Shown: one piece after another, positions 42,550-54,586 of the stretch
Numbering within the stretch: position 1 is the first letter of the stretch
Layout of the letters: each line of letters begins with the position of its first letter
DNA from: Megalopta genalis
Lineage: Eukaryota; Arthropoda; Insecta; Hymenoptera; Halictidae
DNA length: 64,000 nucleotides
Assembly (NCBI RefSeq): GCF_051020955.1
Contig: NC_135014.1
Location: 27,331,221 to 27,395,220, forward strand
Direction of reading: 5' to 3'
Notes under the pieces: model-generated
The model's database searches: none
Seen by the model: the letters and a program-made list of their open reading frames with translations, nothing else
What the model was told of the DNA's origin: nothing
Made by a program: the position numbers and the translations under genes

Positions 42550-42744
42550 CAGTAATGTCTCTCTAATTGACACTCAGATTGTCCACAAAACTGGACAATT
42601 TGGGAAGAGGAGATACGTTTTTATAGTTATGAATTGTCAACGATTATAAAAATGAGCCGCGAGGCTCGAATAATCGCATCTCCTCGTCCCAAATTGTCCA
42701 TTTTCGTCTCCAAACTGAGCGTCAATTGAGGAGACATTCGCTGT
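42550..42744. mobile_element. F1 foldback MITE, tandem copy 3
   Basis: Nearly identical to copy 2 (shared TTTATAGTTA..AATTGTCAACGATTATAAA loop and TCGCATCTCCTCGTCCC right arm) but ends GAGACATTCGCTG. The closeness suggests tandem duplication rather than independent insertion. Confidence 0.85.
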
Positions 42745-43429
42745 GTCACGAAGCAGAAAAGTGGATTAGCATTTTTATTCGCGTACTAGCATAGCACGGA
42801 TTCCGTCAATGGCTCCGCGGGCGATAAAACGCGAATTCGAGAATTCTGAAGGCCGGCGTATACAAATAATAACGTCTCTTTAAACAAAATGTCGAAACGT
42901 TTCGTCCAGTTGCACAGCCGACGCTTAAAGGGACGAATGGGAAAAACGCGTCTAAAGGTCGAAGTCAATGTCATAATATGTCAGGGGCAGTTAACTGCGT
43001 CCTCGAGCATTTCGTGGATCAAGCGAAAGAAGCTTCGGGGCACTTCCCGAAGGTATACAGGCGACTCATTGTCAGGGCTCTCGTGCTAACCCTTTTCACT
43101 CTGAATGCCAACCGAGTCGACTTTAAGTTGTTGGGCGTTCCACTCGAAGTGCTAACCTAATGGACGCGGATTTTTCCACAATGCCGGAGCCACTTACTTT
43201 AATCTTGATCAATTACACACCGCCGAGAGGTCGAATGTTACAATTTTTCTGCATTTGCGGCACAATAAACAGACGTCGCGACGAATGCCCGGCCAGAAAA
43301 GTCGACGACTACGGCCCGCAGCTAATGGACCTCTAGAACCAACTGTGAACGCCATTTATCTGTTATTAATTAATATCGAGCAATGATGCACGTAAACAGA
43401 TCGCAGATCGCGTTTATCGTGCATGCATT
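42745..43429. other. Gene-free stretch, nothing recognised
   Basis: TAACCCTTTTCACTC near 43089 recalls the F3 left end but no partner is convincing. Short plus frames at 42889-43160 are not recognised. Confidence 0.4.
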
Positions 43430-43640
43430 ATGTATGTGCAAGATTTACTTGCATTCTTATGTATGTGCAAGATTTACTTGTATTCTTACGTATGTGCAAG
43501 ATTTACTTGCATTCTTATATATGTGCAAAATTTACTTGCATTCTTATGTATGTGCAAGATTCATTTGCATTCTTATGTATGGGCAAGATTTTCTTGCATT
43601 CTTATGTATGTGCAAGATTCACTTGCATTCTTACGTATGC
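43430..43640 (+). repeat. 29-bp minisatellite
   Basis: GTATGTGCAAGATTTACTTG followed by CATTCTTAT recurs about seven times with a 29-bp period. Because 29 is not a multiple of three and the unit lacks stops in every forward phase, all three plus frames stay open and read the same three peptides in rotation. They are not genes. Confidence 0.95.
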
Positions 43641-43874
43641 AAGAACTTTTCCGCCAATTGGTCGACGAACGTTCAGTTTTCTTCCTTACCTTGCAATTAC
43701 AGTTTCAATGATGCACGCCGGTGTTTGCGGATCGCGAATTAAATATTAATAATTATCGTTCTCTATTCAGTGTGTCCGGACTCGTTCGCGGCGCGCAATT
43801 ATACGGAGTCAAAACACAATGCTCGAGAGTCTCCGGGGCGAAATGTTTGTTATAGGAACGGGGGATTTTATTCT
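43641..43874. other. Short gene-free stretch
   Basis: Nothing recognised. Confidence 0.4.
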
Positions 43875-43875
43875 G

Positions 43876-43906
<31 letters not shown>

Positions 43907-43910
43907 AGGG
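43875..43910. repeat. (GA)n then (GGGA)n microsatellite
   Basis: GA run of about 26 bp followed by GGAGGGAGGGA. Confidence 0.95.
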
Positions 43911-46886
43911 AATACGTGTGCGAGGGGACGAAGGGAATGCGGAGACAGAGAGGGGAACGAGGAAACCGGAGGAATAAGAGTCGAGCAATCTTTCACAAGT
44001 GGATTTTAACAGGCGTAGAATTTTAATCACTTTCGCGAAATTAAATTATGCCGCGCTAGCATTGCAGATGAAAATCGCGGTACACGCGGCCGTGGGGAGG
44101 GGGGAGGGGGAGGGGAGAGGAAATTGCTTTTCAAGAAGGAAAAAGCCGAATGGCGGAATGCGAAGGAATGCGCCGTTTATGGGACTCGTTAAACTACGTG
44201 CTACGCCTTTTTCGTTATTAATCTTTACGGAAGTATGTGGTCCAATTCCTCGTTCTTATGAAGTTACCCGAAATTGCCGGCGGGGTTTATTAAAAGAAAA
44301 ATTCCGCGCGCCGCTGATGATGTCGTACCCGATGCGAACGCACGAATCTGTAATTCCTGAACCGAAATAATACTCACGACTGGACTGTAATTACCACGTG
44401 GATTGGAAGAATTTAGAAGCATCGATACGCTGTTACGATCCGATTAAGATTATCGTATTTGTCTTCGATTTATAATTAAATCGATCTTACTCGATTTTTG
44501 TACTTCGCGCTGTCATGGAACAGGCTCGTCAACATTTTATTTGCGGTATATTAATATTATATAATATTATATAATAATATATAATATCGTTGAATATTAA
44601 TAACGATTAACAGGAACATAGTATAAACGATATAAACAAATTGCCAAATTCTCTTGTATTTCGCGCATTCATTTTGTCACGAACGCATAAAGAACCATAG
44701 TCTATTAACCGTATCTTCGACGCGCGGCTACAAATAAAGCCGAATCGATTTGCAATCGAGGCTGATTCCAAGTATAATTAGCATAGTATAAATATTTTAC
44801 TTGTACTTGATATTATGCAATTTCGATGGTACAGCCACGATTCTACGGACGCAAACTGTGATGCGCGCGATCACGTAATCGCAGCATTTTGCGAACACTT
44901 TGTCGCGCGGCTTCTGCGGCCGTGACGTAACAATTAACGTAAGAGTGTCGAATTAATTGCAGCGATGGAGATCGGTTTTACAGTTATAGCCGACGATCGT
45001 AACATTAATCTGGCGGCGACACCTCGTTAACGTCGACGAAAAACAATTTACTAATTAAAGCGTTTGATAATTGCGCGGCTAAATTAACTTGAATTCACGG
45101 AGGAGGACGTTCGCGCTCTAGCAATTACTGTAAAAAATGAATGTCCAGCGTCGCTCCAGGCATTCGCCAAAAAAATAGGTCCCTTGAAACCTTTCACCGT
45201 GGAATTTTTTTACGCTGTCCAACGCCAATTTCACGTTCTGACGATCAGCAGACGATTCTTATACACGTGCGCTCCAAATAAATTGAAAAGCTCCCGAATA
45301 AAATTTTCCAACGTCGATGGTGTCTCGCGTTCAAAAGGCTTACAATGTTGCAAAAATCTCGCCGGTCGTAAGGACCGTTCGCATAACCGTTCCCACTCGA
45401 AGCAGACAAAATTCTTGGTGTTGATCTTTGCTGGAAAAAACGACTCGCTTGCGAAAGATATTCGAATTTGTTGGACAGCGATAATTAATTTCAATTATAT
45501 AGTTACGTATAATTATGTTATATAATATTATATAATTGTAATAAATTAATTATATTTATACCGTATATTTCAATTATATATCATTCGTTTAAAATGCAAG
45601 ATAACGAAAGCATCCAGGCTAGAAAAAAGAATCTATCGCATTGTTCTCAACTCGGTAAAATGATTCAGAATGGAAGTACGTATCTCCAATGTATCTCCTG
45701 TATCGTGCAACTAGCGCGGACAATTTTTATCTTGCATAAAAATCCACAGTATAACAAATAATCGTTCAAGAACGTTCATTCCTGGCTGAAATATTTTGAG
45801 AAGAATCAATTTTGTCTTAAAAGGTTCATGCGAACAAGGTGAAAAGCCTATAAAATACGGAAGCATCGAGTATCGCTTATTATTAAAGCGAATGCATAAA
45901 CATAAATTTGAAACTATTCGACGTAACAAATTTTCGCGGTGCCTCGGAGTTACCGCCGGAAGTGGCGAGCCCGCCGAAGCACACGAAATCCGTCAGGGCC
46001 GCGAATAAAGAAAAGAACATTCCGGTTAATCACCGCGGTCGCCAGGCCGACTTTAATCCGTTATCCCGGTAATAGCGCGGCGATAAATTCAATTATGATT
46101 GTCGAGTAGCCGAGGGGGGGCTCGACCGCGGGATCGAACTTCTCCTCGGAGTCGCACGCAAAAAATTTCCAGCGAACGAGCGGGCGAATTGCACGCGATC
46201 AAAATTCACCGAACCGATGCCAATTATTTGTGTCGGTGAAACTTACGCGTGGCACGCGTTCGCGAACTTGCCGCGAGCGGAACAAAAAAAAGAAGAGGGC
46301 GGAACGAGTCGAAAATGCCGGCTGTTTATGCATTTAATTACGCGGTCGCGATGCCGCCCCCGCGTGCCCGCTATATAAACATTGCGTATGCAAGTTAGCC
46401 CTTAATTAAATCCGGCTTCGCCGAGGCGCCAAGATGTTTTATACCGACCGCCGTTCTCCCCCCCGCGAGAGGGGCGACGGCGAAGACGAGCCGAAGAGGG
46501 ACGTCGACGAGAGAAAGGGTGAAACGAAATCCGGCGTTTATGTTTTCATCAGCCGCGTGCACGCGTCAACGAGAACGCGAGAAGACGACCCGACTCGACT
46601 CTGAATTATCTTAACGAGAAGATTCGGTCGGTGAACAATCCGCGTGCTGGTAAACAATAACGTTTTTCGTTTCTTACGGCGAGGAAAATGTGATTTACCG
46701 CGCGCGCCACCGTGATTTCAAGCCGCTCGTGCGCGGTGCAAATTTTGTTAGAAAGCTCGAAACTTTTAGGGCGCGAACAATTTACTCGATCGCGGTGCTA
46801 GATAAACATACGATAAATAGCGTTCGCTATAAATTGAGCTACTCGAGCGTAAAACGCGAGGCTCGCGTAATCGGGATTTCACGACA
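43911..46886. other. Gene-free stretch with AT patches
   Basis: AT-rich patches at 44545-44600 and 45495-45585. A GCTATATAAAC TATA-like box at 46371 lies in GC-rich DNA with no downstream gene recognised. Frames at 43999-44370 and 45184-45525 are not recognised. Confidence 0.4.
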
Positions 46887-47203
46887 CGGTAAATTCTGCC
46901 CAATTTTCCTCGAGCTTGTAAACGAAAATGGACAATTTGGGCAGCGGATAGACACGATTATTCGATCCTTGCGGGTTATTTTTATAGTTACGAGTTGTCG
47001 ACAACTATAAAAACGAGCTGCAAGGCTCGAACAATCGTATCCGCTCTTCCCAAATTGTCCATCATTGTGCACAATACGGTAATGTCTCTCTAATTGACGC
47101 CCAGATCGACTCGTTTTTGTAGTCGCCGAATGTCAATAATGATCGAACGTCTCGATGAATCGCGTATCCCCTCTTCCCAAATCGTCTATTTTTTGTTTGT
47201 TTA
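46887..47203. mobile_element. F1 composite, AAATTCTC subtype
   Basis: Left end CGGTAAATTCTGCC. The arm TGGACAATTTGGGCAGCGGA and its inverse TCCGCTCTTCCCAAATTGTCCA-like sequence flank a TATAGTTACGAGTTGTCGAC loop. A second partial unit (CGGTAATGTCTCTCTAATTG near 47075, ending at CCCTCTTCCCAAATCGTC) follows directly. Confidence 0.7.
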
Positions 47204-48335
47204 CAAGCTGTCGGAAAAATTAGAGAGAATTTAATTAGCCGTGTTTACACTCCCTCTCTCCGATGATCCCGTGATGCCGCTTTAAACTTCTCGTCGGGCG
47301 AAACGGTCGGTTAATTACGATTCACTTGTCGGACGGCCGCGGCGGTTATTCTTTGTTTGCGATGCATTCATCGGTAATTACACGGGCGAGGCAGCGGACA
47401 ATACTAACATGTAATAAACGTTAAACGTGCCGCGAAACGGGTAGTTCGGCGTCAAACGTATTACAACGGGATTATCGACGCGGCGAGTAGTCCGTTCGCA
47501 TGCCGGCGAACCATTACGACGCGTTATTATTCCAATTTGAAGCGTTCGACGCGAGGAGCATCGCGGAGTGGCCCCGGTTTAAAGCGATCCCGGCGAATTC
47601 ATTAAAAATCCGCGGGAAAAAGAGGAGAGCGTAGATCGCGGAGCGTTCAGTGAAATACACTTTTTTTTTCCACCACCGCCGCGCCGTTTCTGATCGCGCG
47701 AAACAGATATTTAACGAGCATTATCGATCTCCGGGGGCGCGAAATCGCATTGTCGAATGAAAACCACCCCGTGACCATCGGTGTGCTGCTGCACGTACAC
47801 CGGCGAAATTATTTTCGCTGGACGGGGGCCACCCCCGCGACCCCCCGCGCACCGTTACAATCGCGCCGCGGTTCCACCGTTTTGTTGTGTCAGCGGTCCG
47901 TCCCTTTTGCCGCGCGACATTTTTTATCGTTTAATGACTTGCACCCGTGAAATCGGGTGACCGACCACTATCGCGGTGCGCACTTAGTTCTATCGGCGTC
48001 GAAACGTTCTGCTCGCCGTTTCCAATGTTTGCGTTCGTTCTCGCGACGCGACGTCGTTCGATGAACAATGAAAAATTTATCAACGCGTTTTATATAAGAG
48101 AAGACAGAAGCGTTTAATGTTCTGAGAATCGACAGCGGGATCTCGACAACGAGTGTGTAACGGGGTTTTTTAGGATCTCAAAGGTGGATTCTGTCGAATG
48201 TATAAGACAATTTAAGAGAAAAAGAAATTAAATATCTTTAATACCTTTATCCGGAATGCGTTAATTGACCATCGTTGTTTCAGGAGAAATTTCTACTTTT
48301 GTATTGTGCGCGATAAAAATGTTCTGCGTTAATTA
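47204..48335. other. Gene-free stretch, nothing recognised
   Basis: CpG-rich between 47300 and 48060, then AT-rich. The single 66-codon frame at 47750 is not recognised. Confidence 0.4.
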
Positions 48336-48461
48336 CAGGAGATAAATTATCCCTGATCGACGCTGGAATTGTGCGCGAAAATGGACAATTCGCGTCTTAT
48401 CTTCCCAAATTGTCCATCGTCGATTGTACAATCTCAGCGTCGATTAGAGAGACATTTACGG
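48336..48461. mobile_element. Short F1 MITE
   Basis: TA then CAGGAGATAAATTATCCCTG, TGCGCGAAAATGGACAATTC, and a right arm ending GAGACATTTACG before TA. The central stem is lost, as in the 30465 and 58326 copies. Confidence 0.7.
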
Positions 48462-48520
48462 TATCTCCTTTATAACAATGTAAACACTTTCGCGTAGGAT
48501 TGGCCTAAAAATATTCGAAA

Positions 48521-48680
48521 CACCTTGAAATTTCAGAACATGTTTCTGTATTCGCTAAAATTGCAACTCGAATAGCCAATGGTCGCTACCTTTTTCGCGC
48601 GGCGAGTATACTCGTCACGACTAATCACAAATACTGCCACTTCTCCGTGACGAGTATACTCGTCGAACACGGCTAAACTG
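48521..48680 (+). mobile_element. F2 right-end copy with two palindromes
   Basis: CACCTTGAAATTTCAGAACA through GCCAATGGTCGCTACC matches the opposite strand of 1420-1570. It carries GGCGAGTATACTCGTC (48601-48616) and GACGAGTATACTCGTC (48649-48664), then GAACACGGCTAAACTG. It stops before a clear TTAA. The left half is missing. Confidence 0.65.
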
Positions 48681-49288
48681 ATTATAACAATCGTTCCGCT
48701 GTGTAGAACGGTGCGTCGCGGAACGTCGAAAAAGGCCGTTCAAGACCAAACGATTCCGAAACATCGTCAATAACATTGTACAATACAACCAGCCTGGAAG
48801 CGCGGCGATCGCTGCTAACCAACTTTCCGTACTTACGAGCCGAGCTGATCGCGTTTCCGAGCGTGTCGGGCGAAGCGGCACGTTTCGTCCGGCCATCCGG
48901 ATCGCGCGGGGTGCATTCTCGACCGTGGAGGCGTCAATTAATTTTCGAACAACGTCGAAAACTCCGCGCGGCCAGGTTGATACCGAGCGCGAAACCTATC
49001 GAATAAACATTTTCTACGAGTAAACATTTGCTCCCGGAAGCATCCGCGCGCCGCAGAGGGCGGGTTTGCTTAGCCGGAGTTCGTTTCATCGTGATCCGTT
49101 TCGCGAAATAATTGCGGAGGGAAGTTGTGGTCCGGGTCGCGGTGTTTCCGGCGCGGAATCGCAGTTTCGTCGCGAAGTACATCCGCGCGCTCTCGCGTGT
49201 GTCTGTGTGTGTATTTGGCGCGCGTGTACATGTATCGCGTCGTGTATTGCTCGCGGCGCCGATTGTTCGCCGATCCCGGAGCCGGGGG

Positions 49289-49291
<3 letters not shown>
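48681..49291. other. Gene-free stretch, nothing recognised
   Basis: CpG-rich. Opposed frames up to 166 codons run on into the GA repeat. Confidence 0.4.

Positions 49292-49330
<39 letters not shown>
49292..49330. repeat. (GA)n microsatellite
   Basis: Uninterrupted GA run of about 39 bp. Confidence 0.97.
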
Positions 49331-49334
<4 letters not shown>

Positions 49335-49952
49335 TTCATATTTCCTGTTGCCGGCCGCCTTCGTCGAGAAATTACTAACAGGGGAAACTCTGTGGGCCCC
49401 TCCGTTTCTTCAATTTCTCGCGGAACTCGCCCCCGGCCCAGGATTTACGGCCGTCGTTATCGAGTTTCCGCCGTTCGAGACTGCTCGCGGCAAAAAATTA
49501 ACTACCTTTCGGCCACTTAGCCCTGGTCATCTTTTCCTTGGCGACACGTGCCGCAGTTATGCTTGACCGGAATTCGACCGGCAATGTAATTCCGGCACGG
49601 GGAACCCTCCCTCTCTCTCTCTCTTCTCCTCGTAATGTGCCCGTTGCTCTTAAATGTCCGCCGAGGTGCTCTCGCCGATATAAAGTTCATACGCATTAAT
49701 ATTCGAACGCGATGTTGTTTTCTTATCGTTCGCTTCGTGCGACATCCTCGAATCCTTCCAATGAAAATTCTTCAAATTCGTCAAATTCTTTTACAATTGA
49801 CCGATTCATTTTTCTCAGAAATGCATAATAAGCCGCGGTCTGCTGATCAATATTCGCAGCTTTTGGAAGAAAAATAAATATACACTTTGTACGCGAGTTG
49901 CGGAAAATTTCGGCCTATTTTAAATCGTTTTCTTTTCTTTAACATTCTGAAT

Positions 49953-49953
<1 letters not shown>
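49331..49953. other. Gene-free stretch, nothing recognised
   Basis: Contains a short (CT)n at about 49609-49624. Confidence 0.4.
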
Positions 49954-50038
<85 letters not shown>

Positions 50039-50050
50039 ATATATATATAT
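49954..50050. repeat. (GA)n passing into (AT)n microsatellite
   Basis: About 80 bp of pure GA (to 50034) followed by about 16 bp of AT. The longest simple repeat in the window. Confidence 0.98.
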
Positions 50051-50989
50051 AACATAACGATATAAAAAGTACGGGTCGCGAACTTGATGACTGAAATATA
50101 TATATATAAATAATAAAAAAAAGATATATATATGTGCGTGTGTTATCCGCGAATGCACATCGCCGCCAAACTGTTCGCATATATTATTAGAACGTTATTG
50201 GATTATTCAGCGTCTTTTCCGTGGCTCCTGAAACGCCACGGTCGCGTCTGGAGTTCAAGTTGGGATCCGAGATAAGAGGAAATCCTATTCGTTGTGTACG
50301 TAAAGCGCGCCGTTACTTATTATATTTCGTTAAAAGGTTCGTTGCCCCCGATGAAACCGGTGTGTAAACGATTTGTAATTTCCGCGTTCCATTTTCTTGG
50401 CAAGGTTGCGCCGAGCACGAAACTACGAAAGAGGCGAACACTTTAGAAAATGCTGAAAGCAACGGCTGCCACCACGACGACGAGGAGGAGGAGGAGGAGG
50501 AGGAGGAGATGAACGCGGCAGCGAAAGCGAATGCAACGCTATTTTCAAATAAAACCAGCCCGTTGGATATTACGCGAACGAGATCCGCTGGAAATACTAA
50601 TCGGCGCATAAAGCTGCACGCGGCCGACAGCTGGATTACCATAAATAATGTAACGTTCGGACGTATTATCGCCGGCACGGCGAAATCAAGCAGAAATCTG
50701 GAAGATGAGAAATAAATGACCGACGCCCGTGTCTCGTAATATTTCCGGCGAACAATATTTTCCTTGCGAACGCGCTCTTGGCGTTCGCGGCGCGTACGTG
50801 TGCACGCTTTTCGTCGCGTTGCATCGCGTCGCATCGCGAGCAACGCGGCAACACGGAAACGCATTAACGATTCTATTTCCCGATACCCGGCGCGAATCGC
50901 TGGCAAACAGACAGATTAAACGTTCAAGTGTACGCGCATTTTCGCGGGTAAATACGATCGGAAAAACAAAATGCGTTTCCTGTCAATTT
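50051..50989. other. Gene-free stretch with (GGA)n
   Basis: GAGGAGGAGGAGGAGGAGGA lies near 50484-50508 and explains the poly-Ser run in the 197-codon minus frame here. A GCATCGCGTCGCATCGCG duplication lies near 50820. No gene recognised. Confidence 0.45.
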
Positions 50990-51044
50990 CCTGATTGCCC
51001 ATTTTTATGGACAATCCGAGCGTCGATTAGGGAGACATTGACTG
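50990..51044. mobile_element. F1 solo right arm
   Basis: TGCCCATTTTTATGGACAAT through GGGAGACATTGACTG before TA (51045-51046). No left arm upstream. Confidence 0.75.
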
Positions 51045-51046
51045 TA

Positions 51047-52149
51047 TTTCGGACGACTTCCGCGCGGCCGTGCCCGTATTTTACGAAAACGGAAGCCGAC
51101 TAATTTAACGCGCGTTGACACCTCGAGCCATAATGCGTCAAGCATCGGGACACGATGGAATCTCTTTGATACAGTTTTTATCGCTATTCGCCGCGGCGAA
51201 TTTAACGAACTAAATTCGGTCTACGAAATGCCCGTGGACTTTGACAAATACAGCAGCGAACCGAAGGTTCATAATCGTTGCGCAACCGATTTTCCGTGAA
51301 ATTAACCGGTACACAGCGGTTGTTCAAAGGGAGAAGTTCGGTCGATTTTATTTATTAGCGAACCATCGATATCTCTCTGTTACAAAACAATCGGCGCGCC
51401 AAGAACTCCAATGGCGGAGCCACGATCGCAGAATTAATGGAATTAGGTGGAACGTGTATATCGAACATGTGTGCGGACAATTATGTGCGCGCCATGGTTA
51501 AATTCCGATTTCTGTCGATTCGACGGGGGCGATTACGAATTTTCGCCGAATGCCGTATTTATGAATCGTCAATTCGCGGCCGAAATTGAACAGAGTCCCG
51601 GAAATTTTAGTCTCGCCCACCGAGGATCGGGGGTTATCCGTGCGCGTTCAAAGAGAATAGATTAAAATTAATTCGATTCGATGATCGCACGAACGCGGGG
51701 CGAACCCGTACGAGCCAGTCGGAAATGACGAATCGTAGACGGATCTGCGTTGAGCTGCGACACAGTAAAAAAAAAGTGGCCCGTCAACTACGACGAAATA
51801 AGAGAGCACAGACGCCGTGTTTAGGAAAAAGACGGATAATCCAATAAAGGGACGCATTGTTCTCTTTGTCTCTCGCGTTCGCGCCTTTCATAAATCACCC
51901 TTCTTGCGAGCAAAAGTATTACGTAACGCGTCCCAGTAAGGGAGAAGTTGGAGTGTTCGCCGACCTCAAAGAAAACAATGTGTCCTCGAGCTGTCACATG
52001 GAGCACGTGCCGTTCCGCAAAGTTGATATTACTGCGATTCGATAAGAATGCAAATACGCTCGCGGATGGCAAACAATACCCGTGCTTTTTGCGCGAAATT
52101 TAACAAGAGGGGAACATGGTTCCGGACGGTCGAATGCGCTGCGAAACTG
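51047..52149. other. Gene-free stretch, nothing recognised
   Basis: Opposed frames at 51241-52072 carry no recognised domain. Confidence 0.4.
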
Positions 52150-52367
52150 CAGTAATGTCTCTATAATTGACGCTCAGATTGTCCACAAGAAATGGACAAT
52201 TTTGGAGAAGGAGATACGATTGTAAAGAGCCTTGTGGCTCGTTTTTTATGGTTATCGATTGTCGACAACTATAAAAACGTGTCGCAAGGCTCCAATGATC
52301 GTATCTCCTCTTCCCAAATTGTTCAATTTCGTGCACAATCTGAGCGTCAGTTAGGGAGACATTACTG
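52150..52367. mobile_element. F1 foldback MITE
   Basis: CAGTAATGTCTCTATAATTG to GGGAGACATTACTG before TA (52368-52369). Both arms are complete around a TTATCGATTGTCGACAACTA loop. Confidence 0.85.
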
Positions 52368-52379
52368 TATTGTTCGCAT

Positions 52380-52404
52380 TGAGAGAGAGAGAGAGAGAGA
52401 GAGA
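52380..52404. repeat. (GA)n microsatellite
   Basis: Short GA run between two F1 copies. Confidence 0.95.
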
Positions 52405-52427
52405 AACAGGGTTAAATTTAGGTATTA

Positions 52428-52818
52428 CAATAATTTCTCCCTAATTAGCGCTAAGATTGCGCACAAAAACGAACAATTTGGGAAGAGGAGACACGATTAT
52501 TCTAGCCTTGCTGCTCGTTTTTATCGTCATTGACGATCGACGACTGCAGAAACGAGCCGCGAGGCCCGAAAAATCGCGACTTAGTATTCTCGTATATTCG
52601 CATAGTAATGTCTCCCTAACTGACGCTCAGATTACGCACAAAAATGGACAATTTTGGAAGAGGAGACACAATTATTCGAGCCTTCTAGCTCGTTTTTATA
52701 ATTGTTGAAAATCGGTAGCTATAAAAACGAGTCGCAAGGCTCGAATAATCGTGTCTCCTCTCCCCAAATTGTCCAATATCGTGCACAATCTGAGCGTCAA
52801 TTGGTTCGGAGAGACTTA
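52428..52818. mobile_element. F1 composite: extended unit plus complete unit
   Basis: CAATAATTTCTCCC after TA, then the same loop, GAGCCGCGAGGCCCG half-arm and CGCGACTTAGTATTCTCG spacer as the 9.5-kb array. Next come a second left arm (GTAATGTCTCCCTAACTG), a loop and a right arm ending at GGAGAGACTT with a small insertion. This is a two-left-arm version of the 9.5-kb array. Confidence 0.8.
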
Positions 52819-54556
52819 ACGATACGTTTTCGGTAAACGTAAAACGCGGAACGATAACGATTCTTCATTGAAATCCATGGATTTCATCGAGTCGTGAAAA
52901 AAAGAAATGCCTGAATAATGGAGTGCCGTTCCAGAGATTACGCACTCTCCTTGGTGGAAATATTTCCACACCCGGGCGTCGTCATTAAAAGTATTTCGCG
53001 TTAGCTGCGCGTTCATAATTCGAAACGTTACGCCGCCGTGCTAAATTATCGTGCATTATTTGTAAGGAAAACATTTAACGACGTGGTCCCATTTATCCCA
53101 TGGGGTGCGTCTCGCCGCTAGTTTAATTATATATACAGTGTGACCCATGCGATAACCGTGACAAACCGATCGGTGAGAATAGAACGCGTCTTTGCCGAAC
53201 GAGACTCAAATTATACAACGCCGCGTAATTTTACGTTCGTACGATTATTTTGTGTGTAAACGTATTCGAAAGCAACGTCTTTGAAATGAGTAATTAAGAT
53301 TCGATGTAAGTTGATTAACATTTTTAATGGACTTGGACTTGGCGATTGAATTAAACTGTAATTATATTTTTCACGGTTTCGAAGACTTTCGTGCGCACAT
53401 GTGTGTGTGTGTGTGTAATTAATAAACGAATATTATTCATGCGCGACAAATTGTATCTCAGGCGAAATGCAAAAACGTCGATGTCGTCGTAAAGTATGGA
53501 TCTTTGTGCGAAATGAAAAGTTTCCAAGGCGACCGTAAGAAACGGAAACCGAGATAATGAAAATTACGAGATAAAAGCTAGAGACAAGAGTTAGAGATAA
53601 AAGCGAGAAAAAGTGAAATAGTTTCTTCTAATAAACTCGATAAGCAGCAAATACCGCGACAGCGTTACGAAATTCTTCCACTGTCCTCGCAATTTTCAAG
53701 TTCGGATGCCCGATATTCCCATAAATGCGTACAATCCGCGGACTAATTATTACGGTTTCCGCGACTCGTTGAAATTATTCAGAGACAACCGCATTTCTAT
53801 TCTCTGCCCTCGGCCGAATCTGTATTTCGCATAAACTTCCACGGTCGTGTAATTAATTTCAGAATGAACTCCATTAGCGAACAACCGATGAAAAGTAACT
53901 CGATTCGAGGGACAAAATAAACAATTCTGCTGTACAATTTGCGTTTTACCGTTCCCTTGGAAATAACATTATCCTCGTCGGCATCGGGACCGCCGGCTGA
54001 AAGGAACAACGAACTTCGGAGCCACTCTCGCGAAGAAAACGCGGCGCTCTCTTTCGTCATATTCTCGTGCACGAAAAGGAGACAGCGGCCGTTTCCTTAA
54101 TCAACCGTGTTCCAAGAAACCGGTCTCTCCCGCGGTTTCCGGAGCGAACGCTGAATCGGGCAAACGAAAATACGGGGACCGAAACGCGTCTTACACTTTT
54201 CGGATTCATCGGAGCGCGAAAGGGGGAGGGGCGGGGCGGCATCGTAACGCGAACGCCATTTAATCGTTCTCTACGACACTTTCATCCCCATGGCGTCCTA
54301 AGCACACGGAATGTCGGTGTCGCGCGATTCACCCTGTATACCGACGGATTTTAACGGGGGAGGGGGAGGGGTAAAAAAAGAGAGGAACAGTTTTCAGGAC
54401 TCGAGACTCCGAGAGTGGAACAAGAAAAATGTGACTTCGCGTTCGCGAACCGATACGCTGTGAAAGTTGCCAAGCAGTAAAAAAAGAGCGAATAGAGGGA
54501 CGGCGGGATGGAATGGCGGTGGAAGGGAGAAGAGAGACGGAGAGAGAGAACGAGAC
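52819..54556. other. Gene-free stretch, nothing recognised
   Basis: (TG)n at 53400-53416. TACAGTGTGACCCATGCG near 53134 could be a mariner-type end but has no partner. Confidence 0.4.
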
Positions 54557-54586
54557 GCGAGAGAGAGAGAGAGAGAGAGGGAGGGA
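54557..54586. repeat. (GA)n microsatellite in a purine-rich tract
   Basis: GA run inside a wider purine-rich stretch (about 54500-54605). Confidence 0.9.

Noticed and set aside
43383..43749. Three repeat-rich plus frames with Cys and Tyr
   Set aside because: They are the 29-bp minisatellite in three phases.
46365..46410. TATA-like GCTATATAAAC in GC-rich DNA
   Set aside because: No initiator, exon or open frame of interest follows, and short TATA matches are frequent in this AT-patchy DNA.
53130..53180. TACAGTGTGACCCATGCG as a possible mariner end
   Set aside because: A single occurrence with no inverted partner within about 2 kb.
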